Shown: positions 20,219 to 32,350 of the stretch, piece after piece | How the letters are laid out: each line of letters starts with the position of its first letter | Numbering within the stretch: the stretch's first letter is position 1 | Assembly: GCA_029204225.1 (NCBI GenBank) | Contig: CM055109.1 | Location: forward strand, 32,434,927-32,498,926 | Direction of reading: 5' to 3' | DNA: 64,000 nt | From: Diphasiastrum complanatum | Taxonomy: Eukaryota > Streptophyta > Lycopodiopsida > Lycopodiales > Lycopodiaceae | Made by a program: the position numbers and the translations under genes | Notes under the pieces: generated by a model | Databases searched by the model: none | What the model saw: only the letters and a program-made list of their open reading frames with translations | What the model was told of the DNA's origin: nothing

Positions 20219-22140
20219 GCTGAAGTTGGAATTTCAAATCTTTGAAAATATTTTTTTGGTTAAGTATGGTACTCATGAGCACACTTTCAATGTACTTGTG
20301 AAAATAAGGTTAATTATATTTACAAAGTGAAAAGAAATATTAGGACAACAAAATTTTCTTAACCTCACGAGAGAACTTTAGAGATGCAAAAAAAATTTCA
20401 AAAAATTCCTATGCAGCATAAGGTGAATGTATTGAATTTTAAATAAGCCTTCAATATCCTATTTTGAAACCTTCAAAGAACCTTCTCACATTTAAGCTGA
20501 AAACTGAATTGCATCCACTTTGGGCAACTTAAACTAGTTTTTTGCACTTCAAAATTGAAATTTACTTCATTGTAAAAAACAGAAGAAGCAAAAAATGACC
20601 TCCAATCACAAAAATGGATGCATCATTCTCAATTTCAATGCCAAGATAAAAAATAATCTCAAGAAAGCTAAAAACAACAAAAATTGAATAAAAATCAGCA
20701 AGGAAATCTTTTAAAAGAAATCAAGAAACTCGAATTAGAATAATAGACACAAAAATTTAATGATCTTATCCAAATCTCTTCAATTATGATTCATAGAAAT
20801 TTTAGGCTCTAGTACTAAGTTTTTCACGTGCTAATCATCATTTGGAAGTGTCACTACAACAACAGGGAGTGTACACAGTATAGCATCGTCGTTGAAGAGA
20901 GCTTTGGGAGAACTGTCTTCTGAGAGTTCGGGGTTTACGGCGGGTTGTAGACGAAAAGTGAAGCACTGGTGCATAGATTCTAGCTCACAAAATCTTGGTA
21001 AGCTTGAGACTGTGTGAGGATTCAGTGACAGGATTGGTCAGTAGAATCTACGAAGCAGAATTCTGAAAAATTCTATAGAGGAGTTGCTCGGTGTTTGCAA
21101 TCGGTGTGCATTCAAACGGACATCGTTTGACAAATGGATTGAAGCATCAGCTTTCCAGTAGTAGGGCGACCTCAGAGCAGTTGATTTGGCTAGCCAGAGA
21201 GCTGTGAAAAGCAAACCAAGATCAAAGTTGTGAGAAAAACCCTAGCCTAGGGTTTAGAAGCATAAAAGAGAGGTTTTCTCTCTATACTAATCCATTTTTG
21301 AAGCTGTAAAAGCCTGTAAAAGGGCGCCCTAGTGCAAACTAGCAAATCCTCAGAGTCCGTGGAGCGTTGTGGATCAGCTAAGGAATTGGACCAGTTTATA
21401 GCCTGCAGCCATAGCTTGCAAGGAGATGGAAAGAAGAGGAGATCTCGCATGTCTGTTCATGCGCATAAGAGGAGTCCCCTCTTAGTGTTCTAAGGTGGGC
21501 CAACGGCTGCAAGGAGTGAAGATAGTGCGCGGATTGTTGGATCAGTGTCCATCATGATCAACGATAGAGATCGAACATCTCGTATTGAATTTGGACCATC
21601 GGATCCAAGAGAACCAGTGGATTGTTTTTAAAAGAGCCTTGAAGGGGCCTGAAGGCCGTTGAAAGACAAATCAAACTTCAACTTCAATAAAAAATTTCAT
21701 ATTGAAAGTTGAGTTGAGTCCAAATTCATTGAAGTTTGAAGTCTTTTCAAACTGAAGGGCTAGTTCAAAAAGTGAAAAACCCCTTAAATCCACCTCCTTT
21801 ATCCGTTTTGACCCAAACGAAAGGCTATAACCTCCAAACGAAGGGCACCCGGACTCTACCTGCAAGTACGGTACAACAAAATAGAGTGATTGCAGCGGAG
21901 AAAGTGTTCGGAGTGCGCAAAAAGTGATTTCACCATTCCATTGGGCATGTAGTTGGGAGTTGACGACTGAGTGCATTTTAGAAGGCGACGTTGATTTGGC
22001 TTTCAAATTGGGGGAAAAGCGACGAGTGGCCTGGTAAGGAAAAAGTGCAGGTCATTATTTTCAACTTCTAACATCACAGTTGGCCTCGGCATACTGGTTT
22101 CAGCCTACGATATAAGTTTCAAGCAGTTTTGCGAAGGCAA
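20219..22140. other. no gene recognised; leader of the copia element at the right end
   Basis: No domain on either strand. The final part should be the leader of the 22.1-kb copia; TGGTTTCAGCC near 22099 could be a decayed primer site. I could not match any part to the 3' LTR at 26.0 kb. Confidence 0.4.
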
Positions 22141-22142
22141 AC

Positions 22143-23477
22143 ATGGGAGAGTCCATTTTGAGTAAAAGTAGCAAATTGGACGGGATTTTCAACTATGCAG
22201 TGTGGAAATTCAAAATGAAAAACATACTGATGGAGAAAGATGTGTGGGAAGTCATCACAGGTGATGAGAGAAGACCGCCAAATGAAGCGGATATCAAAGT
22301 GTTCGACAAAAAGATGAGGAAAGCTTTGACCTTCATTAACTTGTCAGTGAAGGATCACATCATTACCCACATTTGTGATGTTGTTACACCCAAACAGGCA
22401 TGGGATGTGCTAAAGGAGCAGTTCTAGACGTCAAATCTGTCAAGAATCATGTTTCTGAAGTCAAAGTTGAATAGTGCCCGAATGGAACAAGGAGAGTACA
22501 TTCAGACGTATATGACCAGAATCAAAATAATGAGGGATGAACTGCATTCTATTGGTGAGCGCATACGTGATGTGGAGCTGGTGCACAATGCATTGTGCGG
22601 CATTGCAGAACCCTATCAGATGTTTGTGAGCAAAATAGCATCAAGAGAAAGATTGCCAACCTTTGACGAGCTCACAGGAATCTTGATGAAGGAAGAGCAA
22701 TGGTGAGAAATGATGAAAGCTAGACGTCAGAATACTGACGATCAGGCACTTGCGACACGCCAAAAATAAGACAAGGGCAAGGGCAAGAAGAAGTTTAAAC
22801 AGCAATTTTCCAAGTCTCAGGAGGATGAGGGGTCTTCCAGTAAGACCAAGAAGAAAGGCAAGTGCTTCCATTGTGGTAAAAAGGGCCATTGGAAGAGTGA
22901 ATGTCGCAAATTCCTGGCGGAACAAGGCAAGGGGAAACCAAAACAAGCAGGTAACCTTGTCGATGAGGGTGAGATTGAAGACTCTAGCATCTTCATACCT
23001 GCATTGTCATCCAATCAAGATGATCAAGCATGGTATATTGACTCAGGAGCCACAAGACACATGACATGTAACAAGAATTGGTTCAGTAGTTTGAAGGTGT
23101 TGGATAATGGAACATCTGTTTCACAAGCAAATGGTGAGGTGTGCATGATCAAGGTGATAGGCACAGTTTCAATCCAACTGCCTGATGGAAAAAGCAAGAT
23201 GATCAGGGAGGTACTTTACGTACCAGGTTTGAAGAAAAATCTGCTTTCTGTTGGAGTCATTAATGATCAAAACTTGGAAGTAGAATTTGCCCATGATCGT
23301 TGCTTTGTGAAGGATGTGAATCAAAAGTTCAAAGTTATTGCGGATGGAGTAAGGGAGCCCAATACAAAATTGTACAGATTGAATGCTACAATCAAGGAGC
23401 AACATGGACTCGAATCGTCCATTCCATCGCAAACTGAGTTGTGGCATAAGAGGCTTGGTCACTTGAACCTTTATTGA
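22143..23477 (+). pseudogene. copia gag, zinc knuckle, protease and pre-integrase
   Basis: The gag opens MGESILSKSSKLDG with WKFKMKNI, and ends with the zinc knuckle CFHCGKKGHWKSEC (about 22863-22904). The protease active site is YIDSGATRHMT, followed by EVLYVPGLKKNLLSV. The pre-integrase zinc region begins LWHKRLGHLN and is cut there; the C-C half of the zinc site is deleted. Confidence 0.9.
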
Positions 23478-23481
23478 TGAT

Positions 23482-24336
23482 ATGTCACGTAAGACGTGGA
23501 TATATTTGAAGAAGAAATCAGATGCATTTGAAAATTTCAAAAGCTTCAAAGCATTGGTTGAAAATCAGACAGGTAGGAAGATCAAAGTCCTAGGATCAGA
23601 TAGTGGAGGTGAGTACAAATCTAATGACTTCAATGATCTTTGTGATCAATGTGAGATTAAAAGACAATTTATGCAGGCTCATACTCCTGCTCTCAATGGT
23701 GTAGCTGGGCGCAAGAATTGTATGATTGTGGAAAGTGCCAGATCTATGCTAGCTGAGATGAAACTACCAAAAGATTTTTGGTCAGAAGCATGCAGTATGG
23801 CAGTCTATCTTCAACATAGAAGTCCTACCATTGCCATACCAAAAATAACACCTGAGGAAGCATTCATGAAGAAGAAGCCAAATGTGAACCACTTGCGAAT
23901 CTTTGGATGTAAGGCCTTTGTAAACATTCCTAAGGAAGAGAGACGTAAACTTGATGTGAAAGCTATCAAGTGTATATTCCTAGGATATGATGAACGTGTG
24001 AAGGGCTATAGATGTTTTGATCTAGTGGAAAACAAAATCCATGTAAGTCGTGATGTTATCTTTGATGAATCCAAGATGTATGAAGACGAGGATGCTGAGA
24101 AGATAGACACATCCAGTGGGAAAGATGGTATAGTGAGGATACCTCCTGATGATGATCCATTCATTGACCTTCCAAGTGATGAACATGAGGATACATCTCA
24201 AGATACTACTACTCAACCCCAAGAAACAGGTTGGAGAGGTAGAGACAAACCTTTTGGTGCAAGAAGGATTGAAGTTGCACGTGACAAACGCAAGGAGAAG
24301 GATGTACTGTGGGATACATTTTCACCAGGAAGCTGA
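23482..24336 (+). pseudogene. copia integrase, catalytic Glu replaced
   Basis: Contains DDMSRKTWIYLKKKSD, LGSDSGGEYKSNDF (second catalytic Asp) and LNGVAGRKN, where the family has NGVAERKN: the DDE glutamate codon at 23707-23709 is GGG (Gly). It continues through LRIFGCKAFV, the GYDERVKGYRCFD region and the acidic linker to RT. The enzyme would be inactive even if expressed. Confidence 0.9.
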
Positions 24337-25948
24337 TCACCTGACATGAAGCTCCCTAAGTGGTTTGAGAGATTGTTGGAGAGCCGCGACATGGATGACT
24401 TTCCAGGATCATCTAGCCATGGAGAGCTACGAAGATCAACAAGAGAGAAGACACAACCTGAAAGGTATGAAGAAAAGTATGCTCTCTTATCTAGCATTAT
24501 TCAAAGCAAATAACCTTTGACTTATGGTGAAGCGAAGGATGATGACATTTGGGTCAAGGCCATGGGAGAGGAGATAGAGTCAATTTGCTAAGCATAGCAC
24601 ATGGGACTTAGTAGAACCACCAGTTGGCAAGAAACCCATTGGTTGCAAATGGGTATATAGGACTAAGTACCATGCAGATGGAAGTATAGCAAAGCACAAG
24701 ACAAGATTGGTGATCAAAGGGTATGCACAAAGTAAAGGCATTGACTATGAGGAGACCTTTGTGCCAGTATGTAAGTGGAATACTTTACGCCTACTTGTTG
24801 CTTTAGCTTCACATTTTGGTTGGCCTTTGCATTAGATGGATGTGAAATCTGTCTTTCTAAATGGTGAGTTAGAAGAAGAGGTGTTCATGGATCAACCTGA
24901 AGGCTTTGTAGCGAAGGGACAAGAAAATAAAGTATGTCACTTGAAGAACGTGCTTTATGGTCATGTCTTATGCTTTGATGGTATGGTTGTCTTGATTGCT
25001 CTTTATGTTGATGACTTGATTATTACGAGAAATAATCAAGAGATGATAGATATAGAAAGACCTCATGGAACAATTCGAGATGACAGATCTCATCCTGATG
25101 CATTATTGCCTTGGAGTAGAGGTGTGGCAAAAAGGACACGAAGTGGGTTTAACACAATTGAAGTATGTCAAAGAGTTGTTGCACAAGTTTAGGTTGCAGG
25201 ATTGCAAACCAGTGAATACTCCTATTGAACCAGGTAAAAGCTTTCTAAGCTTGATGAGTCACAGTCATCTGATGCTACACTGTATAGGCAGTTAGTAGGG
25301 AGCTTGATTTACCTTACCACGACTAGACCAGATATAAGCTATGTTGTTGGCATTGTAAGTCAGTTTATGGCAGCACCTACGGAAACACATTGGAAGGCAG
25401 CTGAACGCATTTTGCGTTATGTAAAAGGCACTTTAGATTATGGCTTGATTTACAGGAAGCATGAGGGTTTACCTGAGTTGTGTGGCTATGTGGATGCGGA
25501 TTGGGGAGGTGACTATGATGATCGTAGATCCACCACAGGGTATGTATTCCAGTTTTGTGGTAGTTGTTTTTCCTGTTCTAGTAAGAAGCAAAGTACCATT
25601 GCTCTATCCACCACAGAAGAAGAATATAAGGCAATGTGTAGTACAACACATGAAGTTATATGGTTGAGACAAATCTTGGAAGAAGTTGACATGAAACAGA
25701 AAAATCCCACAACTTTACATAGCGACAATCAGAGTGGCATTCAGCTAGCAAAGAATCCAGTGCTCCATGCGAGAACCAAACACATTGAGATTCAGTATCA
25801 TTTTATATGTGAGAGGCTATTGAGTCGTGAAATTCATGTTGTTCATTGTAGTACGGAAGAACAACTAGCTGATATTTTCACTAAGCCACTTGTTGGAGAA
25901 AAGTTTGATAAGTTTAGATCAAAGCTTTCTGTACTTAAAGTTTGTTGA
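24337..25948 (+). pseudogene. copia reverse transcriptase and RNase H
   Basis: RT motifs: GCKWVYRTKYHADGS, RLVIKGYAQSKGIDYEETF, MDVKSVFLNGELEEEVFMDQ, then after a deletion ALYVDDLIITR (YVDD catalytic site intact). RNase H: GYVDADWGGDYDDRRST, STTEEEYKAMCSTTHEVIWL, HSDNQSGIQLAKNP, ARTKHIEIQYHF, QLADIFTKPLV, to the stop at 25946. RNase H (25304-25948) is one open frame; RT is in several pieces. Confidence 0.92.
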
Positions 25949-25984
25949 CTTTAAAGCTATGTATATGACTGTATAAAAAGTAGA

Positions 25985-26290
25985 CTCTACTTTAAGGGAG
26001 AGAGTTAGAATTAAAGTAGAATCACTGTGTTACTGTACTGTGGGTCCTATTAGTTGATAAGGATCAGTTGGCCTCGCCACGAGGCAAGTCGACGGGACAC
26101 GCGTCCCGTCAACGACAATCTGGGTCATGCATGGGTTGCCTGAGTGAACAACTATATGTACAGTGTAATTTCATTTTGAGAAATACAGTTGCTATGTGAG
26201 CTTTGTTGTGGAGAGTGTTTTTCTGTCTGTGTTACTGTGTAGCATGATTTGTGTTCCTGTTCAAAGCAAATTCTAAGTTAAGCTTCATAT
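25985..26290 (+). repeat. polypurine tract and probable copia 3' LTR
   Basis: AAGGGAGAGAG (about 25992-26002) follows the RNase H stop and a short spacer, then GTTAGAATTAAAGTAGAATC starts the LTR. The right edge is uncertain. Confidence 0.5.
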
Positions 26291-26971
26291 ACAAACTCAA
26301 AAAAGTAACGGCTCCTTGGTGTGAGCATTGTGTGGGCTACCCAAAAAAAAAACAATACTTGTAATTCAATGTTATTGTGGAGCAAACAAATCTCTTATAT
26401 GCAAATCCAAATGAGTATTGCAAGCTTTTGAGGTGAACTATCTATACAAAAAACACCACCCACTATCTATACAAGAAACACCACCCAAATCCAATAGGAA
26501 AGCATGACATGAAGTACAAAACTCAATGAGCCTTTGCAAGAAATAACAAATGCCAAAATGAAAAGAAGAATTTGCACAACAAACTCAAAGAATTACATGC
26601 TTAGTCTCAAAGACTATTTATCACACTCTTTTGAAATCAATGACACACAAAGATAGACCTGAACTTGAACAATGTGTGGCTATGCAATCGCTCTCAAAGA
26701 CTCATATGCCAAATAAAGATTGTTTGTCATTGTTACATGTACTCAGACAAGGAAAATAGAAAGCCATTCTTCCTTGTTTATTTAGAATCTAAATGAACAT
26801 CACCTGGATGAAACGACATGCAATGATGAATAAGTAGATAGTTTTAGTTTTATTGTGATAAATATTGCAATAGCCAAAACAAAAGGGGAACACGAGAAAG
26901 CAACTAAAAAGGACTAGGCTCGTCATAAAATCCACGCAGGAAGCATATAAATGCTAAAGATGCGAATGTAA
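26291..26971. other. AT-rich spacer, nothing recognised
   Basis: Only a small direct repeat at about 26440-26485 (CTATCTATACAAGAAACACC types) is seen. No coding signal. Confidence 0.45.
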
Positions 26972-26977
26972 TCAACG

Positions 26978-26979
<2 letters not shown>

Positions 26980-27052
<73 letters not shown>

Positions 27053-27132
27053 GTCCTTTTGTATGCTAAAGATACAAAGATAATCAATGGTTTGAAATCA
27101 TTTGAATTAAAACGACCTCTCTCTCTCTCTCT
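26980..27132 (+). repeat. (TC)n microsatellite and its short duplicate
   Basis: (TC)n runs 26980-27050. A shorter run lies at about 27116-27132. Both are preceded by AACGACC and followed by ATGTCCTTTTGT, so the array and its flanks were duplicated together with the ATGCTAAAGAT neighbourhood. Confidence 0.95.
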
Positions 27133-27475
27133 CATGTCCTTTTGTGTGAAGAATCAAAGTTGAAGTCATGACCTCACCGATAGTCCATACCAAATACTGC
27201 ATTTCAGCATACTCATCATTTAGAGGGTGTTCTCCCAAAGGTAACGAGAAGTCCACATCCCTAATAAACCAAAAACTCTCGAAAATAGTTTTGCAAGAAG
27301 GGATCCCCACCTCCATTCTCACCCAAAGCCCAAATTGCAAGGCCATTGGAGGTGCATGTTCACAAAAGCCCCATTCCCAATAGAGACTTCACAAATGTGC
27401 TTATGGGCCCGTGACAGCAAGAAAGGGCTAGTTACTACTACGCTGGTGTGTTGTGCTCATGAAAAATAAATATTT

Positions 27476-27486
27476 ATCCCATAAGC
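27476..27486 (+). promoter_or_regulatory. possible upstream sequence element of the U1 gene
   Basis: ATCCCATAAGC lies about 72 bp before the U1 start, the position of the plant snRNA element RTCCCACATCG, and matches it at roughly seven of eleven positions. The TATA box expected near -30 is not convincing (GTAGAAAA). Confidence 0.35.
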
Positions 27487-27547
27487 AAAGCGGGGAGAGA
27501 GCATGGAAGGAGGAGGTAGAAAACAGAGCAGAAGGGGGAATTGTTTC

Positions 27548-27706
27548 ATACATACCTGGGCGGGGTCAATCGGTGATCAGGAAGGCCGATGGCTTAGGGC
27601 TGCTCGCGCCATTGCACTCTCGGCCCGGGCATGCCCTAGCATCTCCCTTCGGGGAGAATGCACGTCATAATTTATGGTAGCGGGAGCTCGCGTACGCGCG
27701 GCTCCC
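27548..27706 (+). ncRNA. U1: U1 spliceosomal snRNA, variant 5' end
   Basis: About 159 nt, with all U1 parts in order. The 5' end is ATACATACCTG (usual ATACTTACCTG), which pairs with 5' splice sites. Stem-loop I has the GATCAGGAAG loop for U1-70K, and its stem carries a compensatory pair (ATCGG with CCGAT where plants usually have ATGGG with CCCAT). Stem-loop II has the ATTGCAC loop for U1A. Stem-loop III is TCTCCC-TTCG-GGGAGA. The Sm site is AATTTATGG, and a GC-rich final hairpin ends GGCTCCC. Preserved pairing argues for a functional or recent gene; the weak TATA and the changed 5' end leave pseudogene status open. Confidence 0.9.
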
Positions 27707-27710
27707 TCCC

Positions 27711-27835
27711 TCCTTCCTTCCATACGTCCATCCCATTCATCCATCAAAACCCACCAACAATGATTAATCAATTCAAACTAAAAGAAATTTCCCATTCATC
27801 CATCAAAACCCACCAACAATGATTCAAACTAGAAG
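27711..27835 (+). repeat. tandem duplication downstream of U1
   Basis: CATTCATCCATCAAAACCCA with CCAACAATGATT occurs twice (about 27735 and 27793), separated by one unit of about 58 bp. Confidence 0.85.
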
Positions 27836-27839
27836 AAGA

Positions 27840-29660
27840 GTCATAACTAAATCAGCTGATAAGTCAATTCAGATCAGATAATCATCATCTGATCAATCAA
27901 ATCAAGGCTTCAAGCTGGAAAAATCACAAATCATCAACTGATTAGTTAACTCAAACCAGAGAACCATCTGCTGATTATCAGTCAATTCGAACTAGAAAAA
28001 TCATCTGCCTTGGACAGTCAATCATCAGCAACCTTACTCTGTACAGCACATTTCTATCACAGATCCCAAGAAGGCTTGAACACTTATCTGGTTCATTTGA
28101 TTATTATTGTATGGGTTGTTTGCATTATAGCCACATTTCCATTACAGATTCCAATACGACTTGAACATTTATCTGATTTATTTGATTATTATTGTATGAT
28201 TTGTTTCTTGCCTGTTGTTTTTCCACGGCAACGGTGAGATGCTTGTGCTGAGGGATGGAGTACACGCGGTAAGAAACAGTCGTTCTTTCTTTTCAACTAG
28301 AATGCTTTTTGGTAACTTTTGTGTATTGCTATGTTTGATCTCTGTCAAAACATTGCAGCAAAGCCTGGAAGCTTCTGCTGCTGCTTGTATGTGTTTAAGT
28401 CTTTTGATACCCACATAAGATTTCGTGTTGCAATGCTAGTTTTCTTAATGTATTGTTGTCAAAAATGCACAAAGCTTGATTCCGGATATTTGTGCTCATG
28501 GACATTCTAACATGATGTTTTGGGATTGAAGCAGCCAGCACAGGGATGGAGAGCAGCCACAAGGTAGCAACTTCAAAACCTACAGCATTCTACTGATTTT
28601 TTTGCATCTGGTACACCATCACTCTTCTGTCCATTTTCATCCGGCTTTATGGTACATCATTTTCTGTCCATTTTCTTCTTGCTTTATGGTTCTTTGGAGG
28701 TAATGTTGTGCCCATTTTCTTCTTAGGGCATGTGGAGATGTCTTGGGAGTAATGTTGTGCCCATTTTCTTCTTAGGGTATGTGGAGATGTTGGGGAGTAC
28801 TCCCTCGCTTTGCCATGTGAAATGGATTAAGGGCCTATCTATTTCTTTCTCTCTGATGCACCTGGAGTTTTCAAACAAATAGACATGCCCTATGACCATG
28901 TGTGAATACACACTCATAGTTGATAGGTGTCCAAATCAACTTGCCATGGAATGGTGCCCAATGCTTTAAACATGAATGAGTTACCTAGTCAAAACATTTT
29001 AGAATGCTTAACATGTTGCATCATGATCTATCCATCCTCAAGGAACACTCCCCACCATTGAATGGTGGTGGTAGAATCTGAGAACATAGAAGGTTATCAA
29101 ATTTTAGAAGTTGTTTTCTTTTTTTTTTTTAACGAAGGGCTTAGTTGATATTTATAGATCCAAAATAAACCTACACATGCCATCTAGATTCCATGCATAC
29201 AACTTTAGTCACAGTTAGGAATACACTATTCTAAGTTGCTCCTGGCAATGAGTTATACCACCACATAATGGCAACTCAACTTCAGTGCGAAACCCTTGAT
29301 GGCCCTTTTTAAGACGTTAGACCAATCACATGCACCAAAGTGTGAGTTGGCCTTAAGTAGATCACCATACACTTGCAAAAGAAGTGCTTTTAAGAAATAG
29401 GGAGGTGGGTGGCCCTTAGAAGATGGTATTGGCATTGAAATTAAACTTTGTGTGCACTCCCTTTGACATTGTGTAACCTTAGCAGTAATTGTTAAATAAA
29501 ATCATGCGGTTGAGTTGAATTGTATGGCTATATAGCTCCTAATTGATATCCGACATGCTTTCAAAATTTCAACATTTGAGCTATTTAGTTATTTGCAAAA
29601 TTCATAGTCATTGCTTATTAGGTCCTTTTGAGATTAAGATTTGCCAAGCTGAGAGGTTAT
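27840..29660. other. no gene recognised; one 51-bp tandem duplication
   Basis: At about 28700-28800, GTGCCCATTTTCTTCTTAGG with GTATGTGGAGATGT-like sequence is present twice. Short open pieces with splice-like borders occur (for example a GCG before GTAAGA at 28270), but none shows a family motif. Confidence 0.45.
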
Positions 29661-29686
29661 TTTGTTTAGATTATTGTCAGTTCAGA

Positions 29687-31117
29687 ATGTCTTTTACTGG
29701 TAACTCATCTTTTTCATCCTCCAGTGAAGTTAGAATCATTGATAGATTCAACGGATCTAACTTCTACCTTTGGAAACTAAAACTCTGGATGATGCTTATA
29801 GATAGAGACCTTTGGGATGTCGTACGGGTCTGGCTGACTCAAGACCACCAGACAACAATTACAATTATGACATAGCGAAGACATGGAAGATTAAGGATCA
29901 GAAGGCCTTAGCATCAATCACGTTGAATCTGGCCGACTCCCAGATTTCCCACGTTACCACATGCAAGTCCTTTAAGGAAGCATTAGATTTGCTAACATTT
30001 ATATATGAGACTCAAGATGTAACCACGCGGTTACACCTTAGAAGAAAGTTCTTTACTCTTAGGATGTCTGATCCAACAACTATCACCACCCACATCAACA
30101 ACTTCCTGCCCCTGTCAGTTGTAGGATGTTCTATTCAAGATGATGATGTTGTAATGACCTTGCATTCTTCTATACCAAAATCCTATGAGCACTTTATTGT
30201 GATGATTTCCACTCAACCTGACCTGACTCTTCAAAAGGTCATCTGTCACCTTCTTCAAGAAAAGATGCGGAGAAAGACCAGTGATCTGTTTGTCAAAGAC
30301 AAGTCCCTGGCCTTATACACCAAGAAGAAGAACACCTACAAGGGCAAGAATCAAGTGCAGAAGAAGCAGCAGCATAAGTCTCCAACTCATTCATAGAGCA
30401 GCATATCCAAGAAGAAACTCTTTTGCAAGTATTGCAAGAGAGTGGACCATGACCTCAAAGATTGTCGTATATGGAATTACAACGAGGCTAAGAAGCAGCA
30501 ACACAAACAACTGAAATCTACCAACGCGGTGGAATTCAAGGACTGATCCTCTGACGAAGACAAACCATCAGAACTATTGATGGCTTACAACAGTGGCAAC
30601 GCAGACTACGATTGATGGTATCATGGACAGTGGCGCTACCCAACACATGACACCAAGAAGGGAATGGTTTACTGAGTATAAAGCTTATTCTAGAGACAAG
30701 TTTATCTACCTTGGAGATTCTAGTACCATCCGCATGAAAGGCAAAGGGACAATCAAGATCGTATTCAAGAATGATCTTTCTATTTCTATTCCGAATGTTC
30801 TTCATGTACCTCAGCTATCTAAGAACCTATTCTAAGATAACTGACGAGGGCTACATATATGTAATCTCTGACTCAGTTGCATTAGCTAGTACTTCTCATG
30901 ATGATGTAAACGATCAAGCTGTATTGTGGCATGGTCGATTTGGACACGTGAATACAAGAGCTCTTTTTTACATGCGTTGTAATAATCTAGTTGACAGATT
31001 GAGTTTTCCCCTTTCATTAAATAGGAAATCATTATTCTGTGGGTCTTGCATTTATGGTAAACATTCTAAAAGCAGATTTTCTAGAACACATTCCATCAAG
31101 ACAATTCATGTCTTAAT
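29687..31117 (+). pseudogene. Ty1/copia gag, protease and pre-integrase, interrupted
   Basis: The gag opens at the ATG at 29687 (MSFTGNSSFSSSSEVRII, then FYLWKLKLWMML). A frameshift near 29830 leads to TWKIKDQKALASI and the rest of gag. The zinc knuckle is CKYCKRVDHDLKDC, after a TAG near 30394. Protease has MDSGATQHMTP and IPNVLHVPQLSKNL, and pre-integrase has LWHGRFGHVN and CGSCIYGKHS. Coding stops at 31117, exactly where the minus-strand copia LTR begins, so this element was the insertion target. Confidence 0.9.
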
Positions 31118-32350
31118 TGTCGCAGAAGCGAGGCTGTTTCCCTTTTCGTCTTCTTCTTCTTATTCGCAAACGATTTTGTGTCTTTGAATTTTCTCTTTGT
31201 GCGGAAATGATGGAGAGAGGGAGATTAACGAGAGTTGAGAAAGGTGTCGTATTTTAGAAACGAAAAAAATTTAGCTCAGAGGGGTAAGATGAACACGAAC
31301 GAGAAACAAAACACGAACGAGAAATGAACTCGAACAGAAATTGTTCGTGTGCAACGGAACGAGCTATACGACTCTCTCCGTAAGCATGACTATGCCTATC
31401 AGATCGAACAGAACGTTAGTGATGGAAATCACGGTCGTTCTTGATTACGTAGCCAAACATTAATAAATGAAGCGCCAGAAGAATAATTTGTCGCGAATAG
31501 CAAGACAAATTATGTGAAGCATAGCAATATTAACACAAATCTAAACGCAGAACAAAGAACTGTATCAGATTAAGTATATCAAGTATACATGCCAATAATG
31601 CAGTAGAGCACAAGACAATAGCGGACGAAACCGCGTGCCCAACAAAGCTTATTCAAACTGTAAAGGAATGAAACCTTATTACTGACAATGCACAAAGCAT
31701 CTACTTTTGTCTATCTCTGATAAGCTTCTCTTCTTCGTTCTCTCTCACCTTTTTTTTTTTTTGATGAATACGCAAATGGTATTTAATATATACATAATGT
31801 TACAAGTGTGCAGATGAAGAAAGTACATGGTGGATGTGTTGTCTATAGGAGATCGTGGGTGGCTGCAGTCGTTGTCCAGTCTGTTAGCGCAGCTGCATGA
31901 GGTGAGCGTGAAGAGGGTGTGACATCATCCTTTGCTTTTTGTCTTTTCATCGCTTGTGAGAATTTGCATGTTAATATGCAGACTACGCAACAACGCGAGT
32001 AAATATGCAGCATGAGTGGAGGCAGATTAAAATGGGATTTAGGTGACTAGAGAAAATAAATCCAACAGGAAGCTGTTTACAGGATCCCAGACACGCAACT
32101 ACACATCACAGAACAAATTTAATTCTAGCAATCAAGAAAGACAACATAAGACAAGGAGATGCATGAAAATAGAGTGATTGTATTATCAGTTTAGTTTTTT
32201 TTTTTTTTAGAGCGAGATCGTCAGTGTCTCGCTCGTTGGCGGAATGACACTCTGCTCTTTCGTTGTGTTTTGCTCGTTGGCAGACTTTCATGCGCAGCTA
32301 TAGTTTCTAGTATTTCTCTGCTCTACTCGCTACCTCTCTCTCTCTGTCTC
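31118..32350 (-). repeat. copia 3' LTR, split by an inserted solo LTR
   Basis: The two halves (31118-31207 and 32068-about 32350) align with the intact right LTR at 36156-36515. In that copy the junction reads GCGCGGAAGCTG without a gap. The right boundary lies in a CT-rich run and is approximate. Confidence 0.85.
31208..32067 (-). repeat. solo LTR, 860 bp, nested in the copia LTR
   Basis: On the minus strand it begins TGTTGGATTTATTTTC and ends CTCTCTCCATCA. It is flanked by GGAAA (31203-31207) and GGAAG (32068-32072), a 4-of-5 target duplication. No primer site or coding lies inside. It arose after the host LTR and lost its body by LTR-LTR recombination. It contains a T-run at about 31750. 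Confidence 0.8.

Larger units (their letters stand above)
22143..25948 (+). mobile_element. Ty1/copia element body, long but defective
   Basis: Colinear gag, zinc knuckle, protease, integrase, RT and RNase H in one orientation, followed by a purine tract and LTR start. Breaks: stops in gag (after QF near 22425, after EEQW near 22704, and near 22768), a deletion joining pre-integrase to integrase near 23475, a stop after FSPGS (24336), a stop before MDVKSVF (near 24835), a deletion after VLYG (near 24960), and frameshifts near 25050 and 25240. No 5' LTR could be placed. Confidence 0.93.

Noticed and set aside
28200-28560. Possible small spliced gene
   Set aside because: Splice-like borders exist, but peptides are short with no domain; chance is the simpler explanation.
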